Part shown: piece after piece, positions 1 through 7,372 of the stretch
Numbering within the stretch: position 1 is the first letter of the stretch
Layout of the letters: each line of letters begins with the position of its first letter
The notes under the pieces: model-generated
Databases searched by the model: none
Told to the model about the DNA's origin: nothing
Seen by the model: only the letters and a program-made list of their open reading frames with translations
Assembly (NCBI RefSeq): GCF_037860835.1
Contig: NZ_JBBEOG010000001.1
Span: 434,001 to 498,000 of the forward strand
Direction of reading: 5' to 3'
DNA length: 64,000 nt
DNA from: Aquipuribacter nitratireducens
Lineage (GTDB): Bacteria; Actinomycetota; Actinomycetes; Actinomycetales; JBBAYJ01
Position numbers and translations under genes: made by a program

Positions 1-513
1 CGGCAGGGCGTAGCCGGTGTACAGCGCCCGACCCGGCGCGACCGCGACGACCCCGCCCACGAGGAGGGCGGCGCGGGGACCGGCGCCGAGCCGACGCGAC
101 ACCGCCGCCCACACGACGACCGCGACCGTCGCGAGCACGACGTTGACGGCGACCGAGAGGTGCAGGAACGTCACCGGGCTGTCCGCCACCGACCACAGCG
201 GCGACACGAGCAGCCCCCAGCCCGCGGAGTACCCGCCGGCGTGCGGCGGCATGATGAGGTCGGCGCCGCCGCCCCCGCCGAGCAGGCGCGCGGCCATGAG
301 GTAGCCGATCTCGTCCTTCGTCTGGACCGGTGCCGTGGCGTCGAGGCTCAGCGCCGTCTGCACCGCCGCCACGGCCGCGAGCACGAGCACCCACTGCCAC
401 GGGCGGGCGCCGGGCCGGGTGGTGCGCGGGGCCCGCGCGGGCGCGGTCGCACGGACCGGCGTCGCCGCGGTCGTGACCGGGGTCGGCCCGGCGGCGTCGA
501 TCGAGGTGTCCAT
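1..513 (-). CDS. Polytopic membrane protein, GT-C glycosyltransferase-like (N-terminal part)
   Basis: The reading frame starts at ATG 513 (reverse strand) behind a GGAG ribosome site and stays open to the window edge, so only about 171 N-terminal residues are visible. A proline/alanine/threonine-rich cytoplasmic tail of about 38 residues is followed by a hydrophobic segment (about 39-57), then an extracytoplasmic loop with an acidic KDEIGY motif (D67-E68) and further hydrophobic segments near 118-135 and 148-165. One membrane helix followed by a loop carrying DE and a Y is typical of GT-C (GT39/GT87-like) polyprenol-phosphate sugar transferases. The family assignment is an inference; the C-terminus lies outside the window. 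Confidence 0.6.
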   Translation of the reverse strand, partial: MDTSIDAAGPTPVTTAATPVRATAPARAPRTTRPGARPWQWVLVLAAVAAVQTALSLDATAPVQTKDEIGYLMAARLLGGGGGADLIMPPHAGGYSAGWGLLVSPLWSVADSPVTFLHLSVAVNVVLATVAVVVWAAVSRRLGAGPRAALLVGGVVAVAPGRALYTGYALP

Positions 514-620
514 CGTCTCCGAGTGTCGCGTACGGGGACGGGTGCCGCGTGACGGCGGCGTTGCAGCGCGGTCACGGATCGGGCACGATCCGGCGGGCGC
601 GAGCACGGTCCGGGGTCCTG

Positions 621-626
621 TACCCT
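621..626 (+). promoter_or_regulatory. Putative -10 box for the tRNA pair
   Basis: TACCCT lies 11 bases before the mature tRNA-Thr end. The same hexamer forms the -10 element of the stronger rplJ and rpsL promoters in this window. No convincing -35 element is visible. Confidence 0.35.
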
Positions 627-637
627 CGTTCCTCGTC

Positions 638-710
638 GCCCCGATAGCTCAGTCGGCAGAGCGTCTCCATGGTAAGGAGAAGGTCTAGGGTTCGATTCCC
701 TATCGGGGCT
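638..710 (+). tRNA. tRNA-Thr (anticodon GGT)
   Basis: This is a 73-nt cloverleaf. The acceptor stem pairs 638-644 (GCCCCGA) with 703-709 (TCGGGGC) and the discriminator is U at 710. The D-stem is GCTC/GAGC. The anticodon stem pairs TCTCC with GGAGA around loop ATGGTAA, with anticodon GGT at 671-673. The T-loop is TTCGATT. CCA is not encoded, as is common in actinobacteria. Confidence 0.97.
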
Positions 711-741
711 CTGACGGGTGCCTGGCGACAGGCACCCACCA

Positions 742-814
742 GGCGGTGTAGCTCAGCTGGTAGAGCAAGCGGCTCATAATCGCTGTGTCGTCGGTTCGAG
801 TCCGGCCACCGCTA
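742..814 (+). tRNA. tRNA-Met (anticodon CAT), elongator type
   Basis: The acceptor stem 742-748 (GGCGGTG) pairs with 807-813, closing with one G-U pair, and the discriminator is A. The anticodon stem AGCGG/TCGCT surrounds loop CTCATAA with anticodon CAT. The first acceptor pair is formed, so this is not the initiator tRNA, which carries a C-A mismatch there. CCA is not encoded. It lies 31 nt after tRNA-Thr and just upstream of rpmG, an order common in actinobacteria. Confidence 0.95.
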
Positions 815-853
815 CCGATCCTCCTCGACACCTGCAACGGAAGGTCTGGTCCC

Positions 854-1024
854 ATGGCCGCCAAGAGCGCTGACGTCCGCCCCAAGATCACCATGGCGTG
901 CACCGAGTGCAAGGAGCGGAACTACATCACGAAGAAGAACCGGCGGAACGACCCCGACCGGCTCGACCTCGCGAAGTTCTGCCCGCGCTGCGGCAAGCAC
1001 ACCACGCACCGCGAGACCCGCTGA
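854..1024 (+). CDS. rpmG: 50S ribosomal protein L33
   Basis: The 56-residue product matches bacterial L33, a small protein of the large ribosomal subunit near the E site. Two CxxC pairs (C16/C19 and C43/C46) form the zinc knuckle, so this is the zinc-binding (C+) form. ATG 854 gives the normal family length. It follows tRNA-Met and precedes hadA by 7 bp; rpmG-hadA-hadB is the usual actinobacterial order, also seen in mycobacteria. No cysteine-free paralogue is present in this window. Confidence 0.97.
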   Translation: MAAKSADVRPKITMACTECKERNYITKKNRRNDPDRLDLAKFCPRCGKHTTHRETR

Positions 1025-1031
1025 CGCGGGC

Positions 1032-1481
1032 GTGAGCCTCGACCCAGGGCTCGTCGGCCGGGAGTACCGGTCCGACGAGCCCTTCGTCGTCGGGCGCGAG
1101 GCCGTCCGCGAGTTCGCGCGTGCCGTCCGGGCGGTGCACCCGTGGCACCACGACACCGCTGCCGCCCGGGACGCCGGCCACCCCGACGTCGTCGCGCCGC
1201 CGACCTTCGCGGTCGTCGTCGCGCAGGGCGCGACGCAGCGCCTCGTCGACGACCCCGAGGTCGGGATCGAGTACTCCCGGGTCGTCCACGGCGAGCAGGG
1301 CTTCGTCGCGCACTCGCCGATCGTCGCGGGCGACGAGCTCGTCACGACGACGACCCTCGCCGGCCTGCGCCAGGCGGCGGGCGTCGACATGCTGACGCTG
1401 CGCACCGAGGTCACGACGAGCGCAGGCGAGCCCCGCAGCACCGTCACCGCGATGCTCGTGCACCGGGGCGCCGACTCGTGA
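1032..1481 (+). CDS. hadA: (3R)-hydroxyacyl-ACP dehydratase-like subunit HadA (MaoC N-terminal-type)
   Basis: The 149-residue protein belongs to the FAS1-like dehydratase/MaoC N-terminal family. In mycobacteria HadA pairs with HadB to dehydrate (3R)-hydroxyacyl-ACP in type II fatty acid elongation. The N-terminus (LVGREY, then a VGREAVREF-type stretch) is characteristic of HadA. As in that subunit, the hot-dog fold lacks the catalytic D-x4-H motif, which is in the partner hadB. The start is GTG 1032 with a poor ribosome site, only 7 bp after rpmG. Its stop overlaps the hadB start (GTGA), so the subunits are probably made in equal amounts. The substrate in a non-mycolate organism is not established. 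Confidence 0.85.
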   Translation: MSLDPGLVGREYRSDEPFVVGREAVREFARAVRAVHPWHHDTAAARDAGHPDVVAPPTFAVVVAQGATQRLVDDPEVGIEYSRVVHGEQGFVAHSPIVAGDELVTTTTLAGLRQAAGVDMLTLRTEVTTSAGEPRSTVTAMLVHRGADS

Positions 1482-1903
1482 GCCTGCGAGGGTTCGACAC
1501 GGTCGCGGTCGGAGACACGCTGCCCGTGCTCACCGTGGAGCTCGACCGGGCCGCGCTCGTCGCGTACGCCGCCGCCTCCGGCGACCACAACGCGATCCAC
1601 TGGAGCGACCGTGTCGCCCAGGAGGTCGGCCTGCCCGGCGTCATCGCCCACGGCATGCTGACGATGGGCGTGGCGTCCCGGACGCTCACCGAGTGGGCGG
1701 GGGAGCCGACCGCGGTCGTCGCGTACTCCACGCGCTTCACCCGCCCCGTCGTGGTCCCGGACCCGGGTGTGGTGGTCCTCGAGGTCTCCGGGTCCGTCCG
1801 GAGCACCGACGCCGACGCGCGCGAGGTCGTCGTCGACCTGACGGTGGGCGTCGGCGGCGAGACCGTCCTCACGAAGACGCGGGCGACGCTCCGCCTCGCC
1901 TGA
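1478..1903 (+). CDS. hadB: (3R)-hydroxyacyl-ACP dehydratase-like subunit HadB (MaoC family)
   Basis: The 141-residue MaoC-type hot-dog protein carries the hydratase-2 motif ASGDHNAIH with D36 and H41 as the expected catalytic pair, followed by LPGVIAHGML. It is the catalytic half of the HadAB heterodimer. Its GTG start at 1478 overlaps the hadA stop by 4 bp. It ends 26 bp before the convergent LacI gene; no clear terminator lies between them. In many actinobacteria murB follows directly, but here a LacI/MFS pair is inserted between hadB and murB. Confidence 0.88.
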   Translation: MSLRGFDTVAVGDTLPVLTVELDRAALVAYAAASGDHNAIHWSDRVAQEVGLPGVIAHGMLTMGVASRTLTEWAGEPTAVVAYSTRFTRPVVVPDPGVVVLEVSGSVRSTDADAREVVVDLTVGVGGETVLTKTRATLRLA

Positions 1904-1929
1904 GCGCGTGCACGAGGTCCGGGCGCCGT

Positions 1930-3105
1930 TCAGCCCGGCGGCGGCCCGGTCGTCGCACCGACCCGCAGCCGCACCGGCAGGGTGACGTCGCTCGCCGGGC
2001 CTCCCGCCAGCCGGGCGAGGACCGCGTCGGCGGTCGCGCGGGCCTTCTCGGTGACAGGCTGCACGAGGGTCGTCAGCTGCAGCGGCAGCCACGGGATCTC
2101 GACCCCGTCGAACCCGACGACGCTCACGTCCCCCGGGACGTCGAGGCCGAGGTCGCGGCACCCCTGCACGACGCCCGCCGCCAGCACGTCGCTCTGCGCG
2201 ACCACGGCCGTCGGCCGTTCCCCGACGTCGTCCCCGAGCAGCCGCACGGCCGCGTCGCGGCCGGCCTCGACCGTGTTCGTCGGGCACTCCACGACGGCCA
2301 CCGGCGCGAGCACGTCCTCGACGCCGGCCAGCCGCGCGGTGGAGTCGGCGAAACCCGCGAGGGCGCGCCGCGACGCGGTGAGCGCCCCGCTGCTGCCGTC
2401 GAGGCGCCACGGCATCGTCACGACACCCACGCGTGCGTGGCCGAGCCCGGCGAGCAGCCGGGCCGCGTGCCGGGAGCCGTCCCGGTCGTCGATCCGGACG
2501 AGGCTGGCTCCCGGGGCCTCAGGACCCTCGATCGCGACGACCGGCACCCCGCGGCCGAGGACCACGGGCAGGCTCGGGTCGTCCGGCAGCCCGCCCGTCG
2601 CGTAGACGACGGCGTCCATCGGCGCCGTGCGGTACTGCTCCGCCGGCTGGCCGCCGACGTCGTGGACCATCGGGAGCAGGAGGATCGCGAGGCCCTCGCC
2701 CGCGAGCGCGTCGACGAGGCCGTCGAGCAGCGTCGCGACGTAGGGGTCGCGGAAGGCGTCACGGATGCGCTCGCCGACGACGACCCCGACGACGCCGGAG
2801 CGGCCGCGACGCAGCGACGCCGCCGTGGGGTCGGGGCCCGCGTAGCCGAGGGACTGCGCCGCGTCGAGCACCCGCCGCCGCGTCGCCTCCGCGACCGGTC
2901 CGGCGCCGCTGAAGGCGAGGGACGCCGTCGAGGCCGACACCCCGGCCGCGGCGGCGACGTCCTGCAGCGTCGGGCGGCGGGGCCGGGCGGGCCGCGACGG
3001 GCGGTCGATGGTCGGCTCCTTCCGGCCGCTCGGTCGTGCGGCGGCTCGTCTCGACGGGTTGGCGTCCGCCCCAGTCTGCCGTACGATCGAATCGATTCGA
3101 TCCAT
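1930..3105 (-). CDS. LacI-family transcriptional regulator
   Basis: An N-terminal helix-turn-helix (PTLQDVAAAAGVSASTAS) is followed by the periplasmic-binding-protein-like effector domain to the C-terminus, including the PGDVSVVGFDG motif near the end. It is divergent from an MFS transporter and probably represses it. The start is uncertain. The only in-frame ATG before the HTH is at 3105 (391 aa), but it has no ribosome site and lies beyond the operator palindrome at 3085-3102. A good AAGGAG site (3021-3016) sits 6 nt before an ATC codon at 3009, 13 codons upstream of the HTH, which would give a normal-length LacI protein. The long coordinate is listed because ATC starts are rare. Confidence 0.85.
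   Translation of the reverse strand: MDRIDSIVRQTGADANPSRRAAARPSGRKEPTIDRPSRPARPRRPTLQDVAAAAGVSASTASLAFSGAGPVAEATRRRVLDAAQSLGYAGPDPTAASLRRGRSGVVGVVVGERIRDAFRDPYVATLLDGLVDALAGEGLAILLLPMVHDVGGQPAEQYRTAPMDAVVYATGGLPDDPSLPVVLGRGVPVVAIEGPEAPGASLVRIDDRDGSRHAARLLAGLGHARVGVVTMPWRLDGSSGALTASRRALAGFADSTARLAGVEDVLAPVAVVECPTNTVEAGRDAAVRLLGDDVGERPTAVVAQSDVLAAGVVQGCRDLGLDVPGDVSVVGFDGVEIPWLPLQLTTLVQPVTEKARATADAVLARLAGGPASDVTLPVRLRVGATTGPPPG
3085..3102. promoter_or_regulatory. Perfect 18-bp palindromic operator for the LacI regulator
   Basis: GATCGAATCGATTCGATC is its own reverse complement. It lies in the divergent space between the LacI gene and the MFS gene, 36 bp before the MFS start. LacI-family operators are typically 14-20 bp palindromes with a central CG, as here. 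It is probably the binding site through which the regulator controls the transporter and perhaps itself. Confidence 0.8.
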
Positions 3106-3138
3106 CCCCGGCGCAGCCGAGCACCACCAGGAGAAGCG

Positions 3139-4503
3139 TTGTCCCTGCCCGCCCCCGCGGACGGCCGTCCCGTGCCGCCCGCCGACGCCCGTCCGTCCCT
3201 CGCCCCCGACGAGGTCGCCCGCGCCGTGCGCGCGGCGACGTGGTCGGTCTACGCGGTCTTCGCCGCCAACGGCGTCCTCATCTCCACGCTGCTCGCACGG
3301 CTGCCCGCGGTCCGCGACGACCTCGGGCTCTCCCCGCAGCAGCTCGGGCTCCTCCTGCTCGCCGGGTCGGTCGGGTCCCTGCTGGCGCTGCCGACCGCGG
3401 GCGCCCTCGTCCAGAAGCTCGGTGTCCGTCCCGTCGTCCTCGCGGGCGCCGTGCTCGCGACCACGGGCGTCGCGTTCGTCGGGGTGGCGCCGGACCGGAC
3501 GTTCCTGGCGGCGGGCCTGTTCGTCTGGGGCTTCGCCAACGGGGCGTGGGACGTCGCGATGAACGTCGAGGCGGCGGACGTGGAGCGGCGCCTCGGCGTC
3601 ACGATCATGCCGCGCTTCCACGGCCTGTGGTCCGTCGGGACCGTCGTGGGCGCCGGCATCGCCGCGGGGGTCGCCTTCCTGACGATCGGCCGCGGGCCCC
3701 ACCTCGTCGTCATGGCGGGCGTCGTGCTCGTCCTCGCGGTGCTTTCGGTCCGCTCGTTCCTGCCGGCCGCGCTCGGCTCCCGCGGAGCTGCGGCGGAGCA
3801 CGCGGAGACCGAGGCCGCGCGGGTCGCCGCGGGCGGGGAGCGGGCGCGCACCTACTCCCTCCTCGACGCGTGGCGCGAGCCCCGCACCCTTCTCGTCGGG
3901 CTCACGATGCTCGGCTTCGCCCTCGCCGAGGGCATCGCCGGTGACTGGCTCGCCATCGCCGTGGTCGACTCGCGCGACGCCGCCGAGTACGTGGGCGTCG
4001 CGATGTACTGGGTGTTCCTCGTCAGCGTCATGGTGGGGCGTTTCGTCGGCCCGGTCGTCCTCGACCGCTACGGGCGCTACCGGCCCCTGCTCGTCATGGC
4101 GGGCATGGTCGTGGCCGGCGTGCTCACCGTCGTCCTGGTCCCGGGGGTCGTCGGTGCCGCGATCGGTGCCCTGCTGTGGGGGATCGGCGCGAGCCTCGGG
4201 TTCCCCGTCGGGATGACGGCCGCCGCGGACGACCCGGTGCGGGCGGCCGTGCGGGTGTCCGTCGTCGCCTCGATCGCCTACACGGCGTTCCTCGCCGGCC
4301 CGCCGCTCGTCGGGCTCCTCGGGGAGCGGTTCGGCACCGACCTCGCGCTGCTCACCGCGGTGGGCGCGGCGCTGCTCGCCGCTGCGTGCGCCGTCGGGAT
4401 GCGGCCCGTGCCGCCGTCGCTCGGTGGCGCCTCGGACGGTGCCGGGGCGCCGGGGGACCCCGGGCTCGACGTCGCGGCGGGGGAGCCGGCCGTCCGCGGC
4501 TAG
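3139..4503 (+). CDS. MFS transporter
   Basis: The 454-residue protein has about 12 hydrophobic segments and a central cytoplasmic loop, the layout of the major facilitator superfamily. After a hydrophilic leader of about 30 residues, the segment WSVYAVFAANGVLISTLLAR and the following ARLPAVRDDLGLS loop resemble the YbjJ-type branch of MFS carriers. TTG 3139 is chosen because AGGAGA lies just upstream at 6 nt spacing and because upstream sequence is the operator. The divergent LacI gene and shared palindrome suggest an inducible carrier, possibly for a sugar or nucleoside, but the substrate cannot be read. It ends 9 bp before murB. Confidence 0.82.
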   Translation: MSLPAPADGRPVPPADARPSLAPDEVARAVRAATWSVYAVFAANGVLISTLLARLPAVRDDLGLSPQQLGLLLLAGSVGSLLALPTAGALVQKLGVRPVVLAGAVLATTGVAFVGVAPDRTFLAAGLFVWGFANGAWDVAMNVEAADVERRLGVTIMPRFHGLWSVGTVVGAGIAAGVAFLTIGRGPHLVVMAGVVLVLAVLSVRSFLPAALGSRGAAAEHAETEAARVAAGGERARTYSLLDAWREPRTLLVGLTMLGFALAEGIAGDWLAIAVVDSRDAAEYVGVAMYWVFLVSVMVGRFVGPVVLDRYGRYRPLLVMAGMVVAGVLTVVLVPGVVGAAIGALLWGIGASLGFPVGMTAAADDPVRAAVRVSVVASIAYTAFLAGPPLVGLLGERFGTDLALLTAVGAALLAAACAVGMRPVPPSLGGASDGAGAPGDPGLDVAAGEPAVRG

Positions 4504-4512
4504 CCTGAGCCG

Positions 4513-5649
4513 GTGCCGACCACGCTCGCCGACCTCACGACGCTGCGGGTCGGCGGCCCGGCCGGCCGGCTCGTGACCGCCGGCTCGCCCGACGAGCTCC
4601 TCGCCGCCGTCCAGGACGTCGACGCCCGTGGCGACCGCCTCCTCCTCGTCGCGGGCGGGTCGAACCTCGTCGTCTCCGACGAGGGGTTCCCCGGCACGGT
4701 CGTCCACGTCCGCCCGCCCGCAGCCGACGCCGCGTCCGGCGACCTGCCCGGACGGGCGGACCGGGCCCACCCGCTCGCGGGCGTCACGGTCCCCGACGTC
4801 GGCTACTGCGGCGGCGCCGACGTCCTCGTCGAGGCCGGCGTCGTGTGGGACGACCTCGTCGCGCTCGCGGTGGCGAAGGGGTGGTCCGGTCTCGAGGCGC
4901 TGTCCGGGATCCCCGGCAGCGTCGGCGCCACCCCGGTGCAGAACGTCGGCGCCTACGGGGCGGAGGTCGCCGACACCGTCGCCTCCGTCCAGGTGTGGGA
5001 CCGGGTGGAGCAGCGCACGCGCACGCTGTTCAACCGCGACTGCGCGTTCTCCTACCGCGACTCCCTCCTCAAGCGCGCGGCCCGGGAGGGCCCGGACGGT
5101 GGCGACCGCTACGTCGTCCTGCGCGTCCGTTTCCAGCTGCCCGTGGCTGACCTCTCGGCCCCCGTGCGCTACGCCGAGCTCGCCCGCCGCCTCGGCGTCG
5201 GGGTGGGGGAGCGGGCGCCGCTCGGCGCCGTCCGGGAGGCCGTCCTCGCGCTGCGGGCCGGCAAGGGCATGGTGCTCGACCGGCCCGAGGCGCCCGACCC
5301 CGACACGTGGAGCGTCGGCTCGTTCTTCACCAACCCGGTGGTCCCGGCCGCGGCCCTGCCGGGCTCCCTCGACGGGGCCCCACGCTGGCCGGCCGGGACG
5401 GGTGAGGACGGCGCGGAGCTCGTCAAGCTCCCGGCGGCGTGGCTCATCGAGCACGCCGGCATCGCGAAGGGGCACGGCCTGCCGGGCCCGGCCGCCGTGT
5501 CGACGAAGCACACCCTCGCCCTCACCAACCGGGGCGGTGCCCGCGCCGCCGACGTCGTCGACCTCGCGCGCGAGGTGCGCGACGCCGTGCGCCAGGCGTT
5601 CGGGGTCGTCCTCGTGCCCGAGCCGCGCCTGGTCGGCGTCAGCCTCTGA
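4513..5649 (+). CDS. murB: UDP-N-acetylmuramate dehydrogenase
   Basis: MurB is the cytoplasmic flavoenzyme that reduces UDP-GlcNAc-enolpyruvate to UDP-MurNAc with NADPH, the second committed step of peptidoglycan synthesis. The 378-residue protein has the FAD-binding half with LRVGGPAGRL and GGSNLVVSDEG, the motif GSVGATPVQNVGAYG (from G135), the SYRDS motif, and the catalytic serine in VGSFFTNP (S270). Near the C-terminus E370 of PEPRLVG matches the conserved active-site glutamate. It is a type I-like enzyme somewhat longer than the E. coli protein. GTG 4513 begins directly at the conserved N-terminus. Its 3' end overlaps the convergent adenosine deaminase by 11 bp. Confidence 0.95.
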   Translation: MPTTLADLTTLRVGGPAGRLVTAGSPDELLAAVQDVDARGDRLLLVAGGSNLVVSDEGFPGTVVHVRPPAADAASGDLPGRADRAHPLAGVTVPDVGYCGGADVLVEAGVVWDDLVALAVAKGWSGLEALSGIPGSVGATPVQNVGAYGAEVADTVASVQVWDRVEQRTRTLFNRDCAFSYRDSLLKRAAREGPDGGDRYVVLRVRFQLPVADLSAPVRYAELARRLGVGVGERAPLGAVREAVLALRAGKGMVLDRPEAPDPDTWSVGSFFTNPVVPAAALPGSLDGAPRWPAGTGEDGAELVKLPAAWLIEHAGIAKGHGLPGPAAVSTKHTLALTNRGGARAADVVDLAREVRDAVRQAFGVVLVPEPRLVGVSL

Positions 5650-6706
5650 CGACTGCGGGCTCCGCGGGGGCCGGGGTGGCGAGCCACGCGTCGACCTCGC
5701 CGAGCCAGCGGCGCCTGTCGGGCTCCTCGACGCGCGCGAGGCGCAGGCTCGCGCGCGCGAGGTCCGCGAGGGCCGCGTCGTCCAGCCCCCACACGTCGCG
5801 GGCGGTCGCGTACTGCGCGACGAGCCGGGAACCGAAGAGGAGCGGGTCGTCCGCCCCGAGCGCGACGGAGGCGCCGGCCCGCAGCAGCGCCGGACCGGGG
5901 ACCGCGCCCGCGTCGGCGTACACGCCGAGCCCGACGTTGCTCGCCGGGCACACCTCGAAGCCGACGCCGGCGTCGACGAGCCGGCGCAGCAGCCCGGGGT
6001 CCTCGCTGCTGCGGACGCCGTGACCGAGGCGGTCCGGCCGCAGGACGTCGACGACCTCCGCGACGTGGTCGGCCCCCAGCAGCTCCCCGCCGTGCGGGAC
6101 CGCCGCGAGGCCGGCCCGCCGCGCGATGTCGAACGCGCGGGCGAACTCGGCCGTGTCGCCGCGCCGCTCGTCGTTGCTCAGCCCGAAGCCGACCACCTCG
6201 CCGGGCCCCGTGCCGGCGTAGCGGGCGGCGAGACGGGCGAGCGCCCGCGCGTCGAGCGGGTGGCGCAGGCGGCTCGCGGCCACGACGACGGCGACGTGGC
6301 AGCCCGTGGTGCGGCTCGCGTCGCGGGCGGCGTCGAGCACGACCTCGAGGGCGGAGGTGAGGCCCCCGACGAGAGGCGCGTACGACGTCGGGTCGATCTG
6401 GAGCTCCAGGTGCCGGGAGCCCTCGGCGGCGTCGTCGGCCGCGGCCTCGAGGACGAGCCGGCGCATGTCGTCGGCGGTACGGACGCAGGCCCGCGCCGCC
6501 TCGTACAGGCGCTGGAAGCGGAACCAGCCCCGCTCGTCCGGGGGCAGCCGCAGGAGGTGGTGCTCGCGCAGCACCGCCGGCAGACGCAGGTCGTGCCGCT
6601 CCGCGAGGTCGCTGAGCGTGCCCGGCCGCATCGACCCGGTGAAGTGGAGGTGGAGGTGCGCCTTCGGCAGTGTCGCGAGGTCGCGGCGGCCGGGCGGCGG
6701 AGGCAT
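5639..6706 (-). CDS. add: Adenosine deaminase family protein
   Basis: The 355-residue amidohydrolase probably deaminates adenosine or deoxyadenosine to inosine in purine salvage. The zinc-binding HxH motif is at H19/H21 (AHLHLHFTGS), PHGGELLGAD replaces the usual HAGE, RLGHGV carries the next histidine, CPASNVGLG the conserved SN, and LGADDPLLFG the paired aspartates. All catalytic elements are present. Relatives with other substrates (adenine or 6-aminofutalosine) share this fold, so the substrate is inferred. It starts 9 bp after the response regulator stop and is therefore probably the last gene of that operon. Confidence 0.85.
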   Translation of the reverse strand: MPPPPGRRDLATLPKAHLHLHFTGSMRPGTLSDLAERHDLRLPAVLREHHLLRLPPDERGWFRFQRLYEAARACVRTADDMRRLVLEAAADDAAEGSRHLELQIDPTSYAPLVGGLTSALEVVLDAARDASRTTGCHVAVVVAASRLRHPLDARALARLAARYAGTGPGEVVGFGLSNDERRGDTAEFARAFDIARRAGLAAVPHGGELLGADHVAEVVDVLRPDRLGHGVRSSEDPGLLRRLVDAGVGFEVCPASNVGLGVYADAGAVPGPALLRAGASVALGADDPLLFGSRLVAQYATARDVWGLDDAALADLARASLRLARVEEPDRRRWLGEVDAWLATPAPAEPAVVRG

Positions 6707-6715
6707 CGCGGCAGA

Positions 6716-7372
6716 CTAGGACAGGGGGTCGCCGGACCTCCCGCCGAGCAGTCCGCGCTCCTGCGCGACGAGCACGGCCCGGGTGCGGTCGTCGACGTCG
6801 AGCTTGGTGAAGACCCGCAGCAGGTGCGTCTTCACCGTCGCCTCGCCGATGTGGAGGTGCCGTCCGATCTCCGCGTTGCTCCACCCCTGGGCGACCCCGC
6901 GCAGGACGTCGGCCTCCCGGGCGGTGAGGGCCGGGCCGGGGGCGCGGACACGCTGGACGAGGCGCGCGGCGACCGACGGGGCGAGGACCGTCTCGCCGCG
7001 AGCGGCGGCGCGCACACCCTCGACGAGCACGTCGGCGGGGGAGTCCTTGAGGAGGTAGCCGCGCGCACCGGCCTCGACCGCGCGGAGGATGTCGGCGTCC
7101 GTGTCGTACGTCGTGAGGACGAGGACCGCCGCCGCCGGGTCGAGCGCGAGCACGCGCTCCGTCGCACCGGCGCCGTCGAGGCGCGGCATCCGCAGGTCGG
7201 TGAGCAGCACGTCGGGCCGCAGCCGCTCGTGCAGGGCGACGGCCTCCTCCCCGTCGCCCGCCTCCCCGACGACCTCGACGTCGGCCTCGCCGGCGAGCAG
7301 CCCGACGATGCCGGCGCGCACGACGGGGTGGTCGTCGGCGACGAGCACCCGCACCGGACCGCCGCCGGTCAC
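6716..7372 (-). CDS. NarL/LuxR-family response regulator
   Basis: The 218-residue protein has an N-terminal receiver domain (acidic pair D13/D14, phospho-acceptor D59 in LLTDLRMP, conserved lysine in LLKDSP) and a C-terminal LuxR helix-turn-helix (LTAREADVLRGVAQGWSNAE, then ATVKTHLLRVFTKL). Its ATG overlaps the stop of the upstream histidine kinase by 4 bp, so the two are a cognate pair. It probably regulates the ABC transporter operon of which it is part. Confidence 0.93.
   Translation of the reverse strand: MTGGGPVRVLVADDHPVVRAGIVGLLAGEADVEVVGEAGDGEEAVALHERLRPDVLLTDLRMPRLDGAGATERVLALDPAAAVLVLTTYDTDADILRAVEAGARGYLLKDSPADVLVEGVRAAARGETVLAPSVAARLVQRVRAPGPALTAREADVLRGVAQGWSNAEIGRHLHIGEATVKTHLLRVFTKLDVDDRTRAVLVAQERGLLGGRSGDPLS

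Noticed and set aside
1930-5511. 1193-codon minus-strand frame running from LacI through the MFS and murB genes
   Set aside because: Only its last third (LacI) has real motifs; the rest is antisense to the clear MFS and murB genes.
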